Part shown: in pieces, positions 19,436 to 21,000 of the stretch
Numbering within the stretch: position 1 is the first letter of the stretch
Layout: every line of letters starts with the position of its first letter
Assembly (NCBI GenBank): GCA_002825515.1
Contig: PJET01000124.1
Location: 1 to 21,000 of the forward strand
Direction: 5' to 3'
Length of the DNA: 21,000 nt
DNA from: Candidatus Thorarchaeota archaeon MP11T_1
GTDB taxonomy: Archaea > Asgardarchaeota > Thorarchaeia > Thorarchaeales > Thorarchaeaceae
Position numbers and translations under genes: made by a program
The notes under the pieces: model-generated
Seen by the model: only the letters and a program-made list of their open reading frames with translations
Databases searched by the model: none
What the model was told of the DNA's origin: nothing

Positions 19436-21000
19436 TCAGGTGAAGGAAGAGGGCAAAATGTAGTCACCAAAGCCAGTCTGCGCGTTAATAAGGCGATTTC
19501 TCTGTTCCTTAAGCAAAATAAACAGGTTTTGGGGAGTATCAGTTACCGTTTCTTTGTAGATGTTCTCAATTCTGTCAATCTTTTGTAACAACTCAGGAAC
19601 GCGAATTGAAAATTGTGTATCATAATCTTCCTTAGGATATTCCTTATTTAAATGACATTTGAATAGCTCAACTAAATCTTCATAGAGGGGGATAAAACCT
19701 GTAGGAGTTTTAATGGCTTCAACTTCATTATTAACACGTAGTTCCATCCATTTCAACCATATAGTCTTGTCAAGCTTATCTGTGATGAAATTACCACTCT
19801 TATCCTTTAGAAAATAGTTGACTGCAAATATGAGGGGAACCTGTGTAGCAGTTTTGGCAAAATCAAGGTGATTCTTAATGTATTTCCCTAATGGGATTGA
19901 AATAAAGTCGAGATTTGAAAAGGGTTGGAATACTCTAACCCCACTTGGTCCCAATGTAGCAGCTGTTGTTTCTGATTCGAGACTTGCACCCATAGTAATC
20001 ACACCATGGTTCCAATCAAAGGACTGCTGAACTGGGACTGAGGTGTCTCTATCACGACCACCGTAGATTATTCCTCCAACTGCAACACCACGAGGGTCAT
20101 CTAATGCATCATCAAGGTTAGCAAGACCCTGTAATCCAATTGTGTAACGGGCATTCTTGTGAGCATAGGGAATTATCTCACCGTCTCGGTCAACTTTACC
20201 TGGGAACCATTCGCCAGAGTGATTGATTCCACCTATGGGAGGTTCATTACCGTCATCCAGCCACCGAGGTTCTTCATCTTCAGTGATCAAGACATTTGAG
20301 AAAATTGCAGGTTGGTTCGAATGAAGCACATCCCAAATCACAGGATCATCTTTCTGCGTGACTGATCGAATAATACCGAAAATTCCACGTTCAACATTGA
20401 CAGCTCTGACAATCCCATCGATCACTCGAAGATAGCAAAGGTCATCCCCAACGATAGTATTACCACGGACCATGGAAGTGCTAGTCTTTCCACAATATGA
20501 CGGATAGGCACCTGTGAAATATGTTCGCCGGCTTGATGGTCCATGGACAGCCATCAAGAACATATGTTCAGCAAGCCAACCCTCTCGGTCAGCTTTTCGA
20601 ATCGCTAGTCGTAATGCTAGTTTCTTTAGACCAATTGTGTTTCCAGCATATTGTGTATTCATGCTGTAGACCGTATTTTCCTTATAATCAATCATGACTC
20701 CCCGTTTTTTCCAGTCAGTACTCACTGAGTGTATCAGTTTTCCAGAAGAATGGAGCATCCAAAAGATTTCCTTATCATCAGGGATTCGTCTAAAATACTC
20801 GTACCCACGTCGAAAGAGCATATCTTCACTATGTGCAACATAGAACGAGTCGGTTATCTGAACAACCGGTATTGAGAATTGCGAGTCAAGTGGTCCAAGG
20901 CAGAAGAATCGTATAACCATCTTCTTATTATCCATACTTTTGTTCAACCGTTTTTGTACAATCTTCAGACCTTCTTCTCTGTCCATCTGTGCTAGCTGTT
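19436..21000 (-). CDS. pckG: Phosphoenolpyruvate carboxykinase, GTP type (5' end outside window)
   Basis: Catalyses oxaloacetate + GTP to PEP + CO2 + GDP, a gateway for gluconeogenesis. GTP-PEPCK signatures: IPVVQITDSFYVAHS near the N-terminal side, the P-loop AYPSYCGKTSTSM at 160-172 (counted from Met 20986) with the characteristic reactive cysteine, IVGDDLCYLR, RGIFGIIRSVTQKDDP, GGRDRDTSVPVQQSFDWNHGVITMGA and LESETTAA. Thr/Ser replace the usual Asn-Leu after GKT. The segment before VQITDSFY corresponds to a point roughly 100 residues into normal ~600-residue enzymes, and the frame stays open to the window edge (CAG CTA GCA CAG before ATG 20986). So the gene most likely continues upstream, and 20986 is not the true start. 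Confidence 0.9.
   Translation of the reverse strand, partial: QLAQMDREEGLKIVQKRLNKSMDNKKMVIRFFCLGPLDSQFSIPVVQITDSFYVAHSEDMLFRRGYEYFRRIPDDKEIFWMLHSSGKLIHSVSTDWKKRGVMIDYKENTVYSMNTQYAGNTIGLKKLALRLAIRKADREGWLAEHMFLMAVHGPSSRRTYFTGAYPSYCGKTSTSMVRGNTIVGDDLCYLRVIDGIVRAVNVERGIFGIIRSVTQKDDPVIWDVLHSNQPAIFSNVLITEDEEPRWLDDGNEPPIGGINHSGEWFPGKVDRDGEIIPYAHKNARYTIGLQGLANLDDALDDPRGVAVGGIIYGGRDRDTSVPVQQSFDWNHGVITMGASLESETTAATLGPSGVRVFQPFSNLDFISIPLGKYIKNHLDFAKTATQVPLIFAVNYFLKDKSGNFITDKLDKTIWLKWMELRVNNEVEAIKTPTGFIPLYEDLVELFKCHLNKEYPKEDYDTQFSIRVPELLQKIDRIENIYKETVTDTPQNLFILLKEQRNRLINAQTGFGDYILPSSFT

Overview
This is about 21 kb of archaeal chromosome, most likely from an Asgard archaeon (Lokiarchaeia or Thorarchaeia-like). 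The grounds are archaeal-type gene content (a Sulfolobus-type single-OB-fold SSB, an Mvh/Vhu hydrogenase with Hdr, GTP-type PEP carboxykinase), strong GGAGGTG Shine-Dalgarno sites inside the operon, and above all a selenocysteine gene whose 3' RNA element has the eukaryote-like SECIS layout that has been reported from Lokiarchaeota. No tRNA, rRNA, CRISPR array, transposase or phage gene was seen.

Layout. 1-257 (+) is the 3' end of an ornithine cyclodeaminase/mu-crystallin family gene. 330-2270 (-) holds three tandem paralogues of a small OB-fold SSB, each with a conserved ~180-bp upstream region. 2386-3630 (-) is a membrane-anchored subtilase-like protein that appears to lack its catalytic Asp. 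3952-6497 (+) is a two-gene unit: a retinol-dehydrogenase-like SDR translationally coupled to a CrtI/retinol-saturase-like FAD enzyme. 6552-6698 (-) is a 48-residue membrane protein. 6953-8683 (+) is an acyl-CoA synthetase. 8784-19090 (-) is one tightly packed operon of ten genes, in transcription order hdrA3 (HdrA with a GltD/NfnB-type insertion), hdrC, hdrB, hdrA2, hdrA1, mvhD/vhuD, a small winged-helix-like gene, mvhG/vhuG, mvhA/vhuA and a tiny vhuU. 19436-21000 (-) is a GTP-type PEPCK whose 5' end lies beyond the window.

The central observation is the end of the hydrogenase operon. The hydrogenase large subunit stops before its C-terminal Ni-binding motif. That motif is carried by a separate 50-codon gene (8784-8936) with an in-frame TGA exactly where the first cysteine of DPCxxC should be. 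Directly behind it, and overlapping its stop codon, is a hairpin with a UGA/GA tandem G.A core, a 9-position stem and an A-rich apical loop. I read this as a VhuU-type selenoprotein with a eukaryote-like SECIS, part of an electron-bifurcating H2:Hdr complex that the HdrA3 insertion may connect to NAD(P)H.

A second theme is a dispersed intergenic element: a purine-rich tract GAGAAAGGATGGAAG followed by a hairpin, always in the same orientation. Read on the minus strand it is a hairpin plus pyrimidine/U-rich tract, and in six of eight places it lies just downstream of a minus-strand gene, so it looks like a sequence-conserved terminator family.
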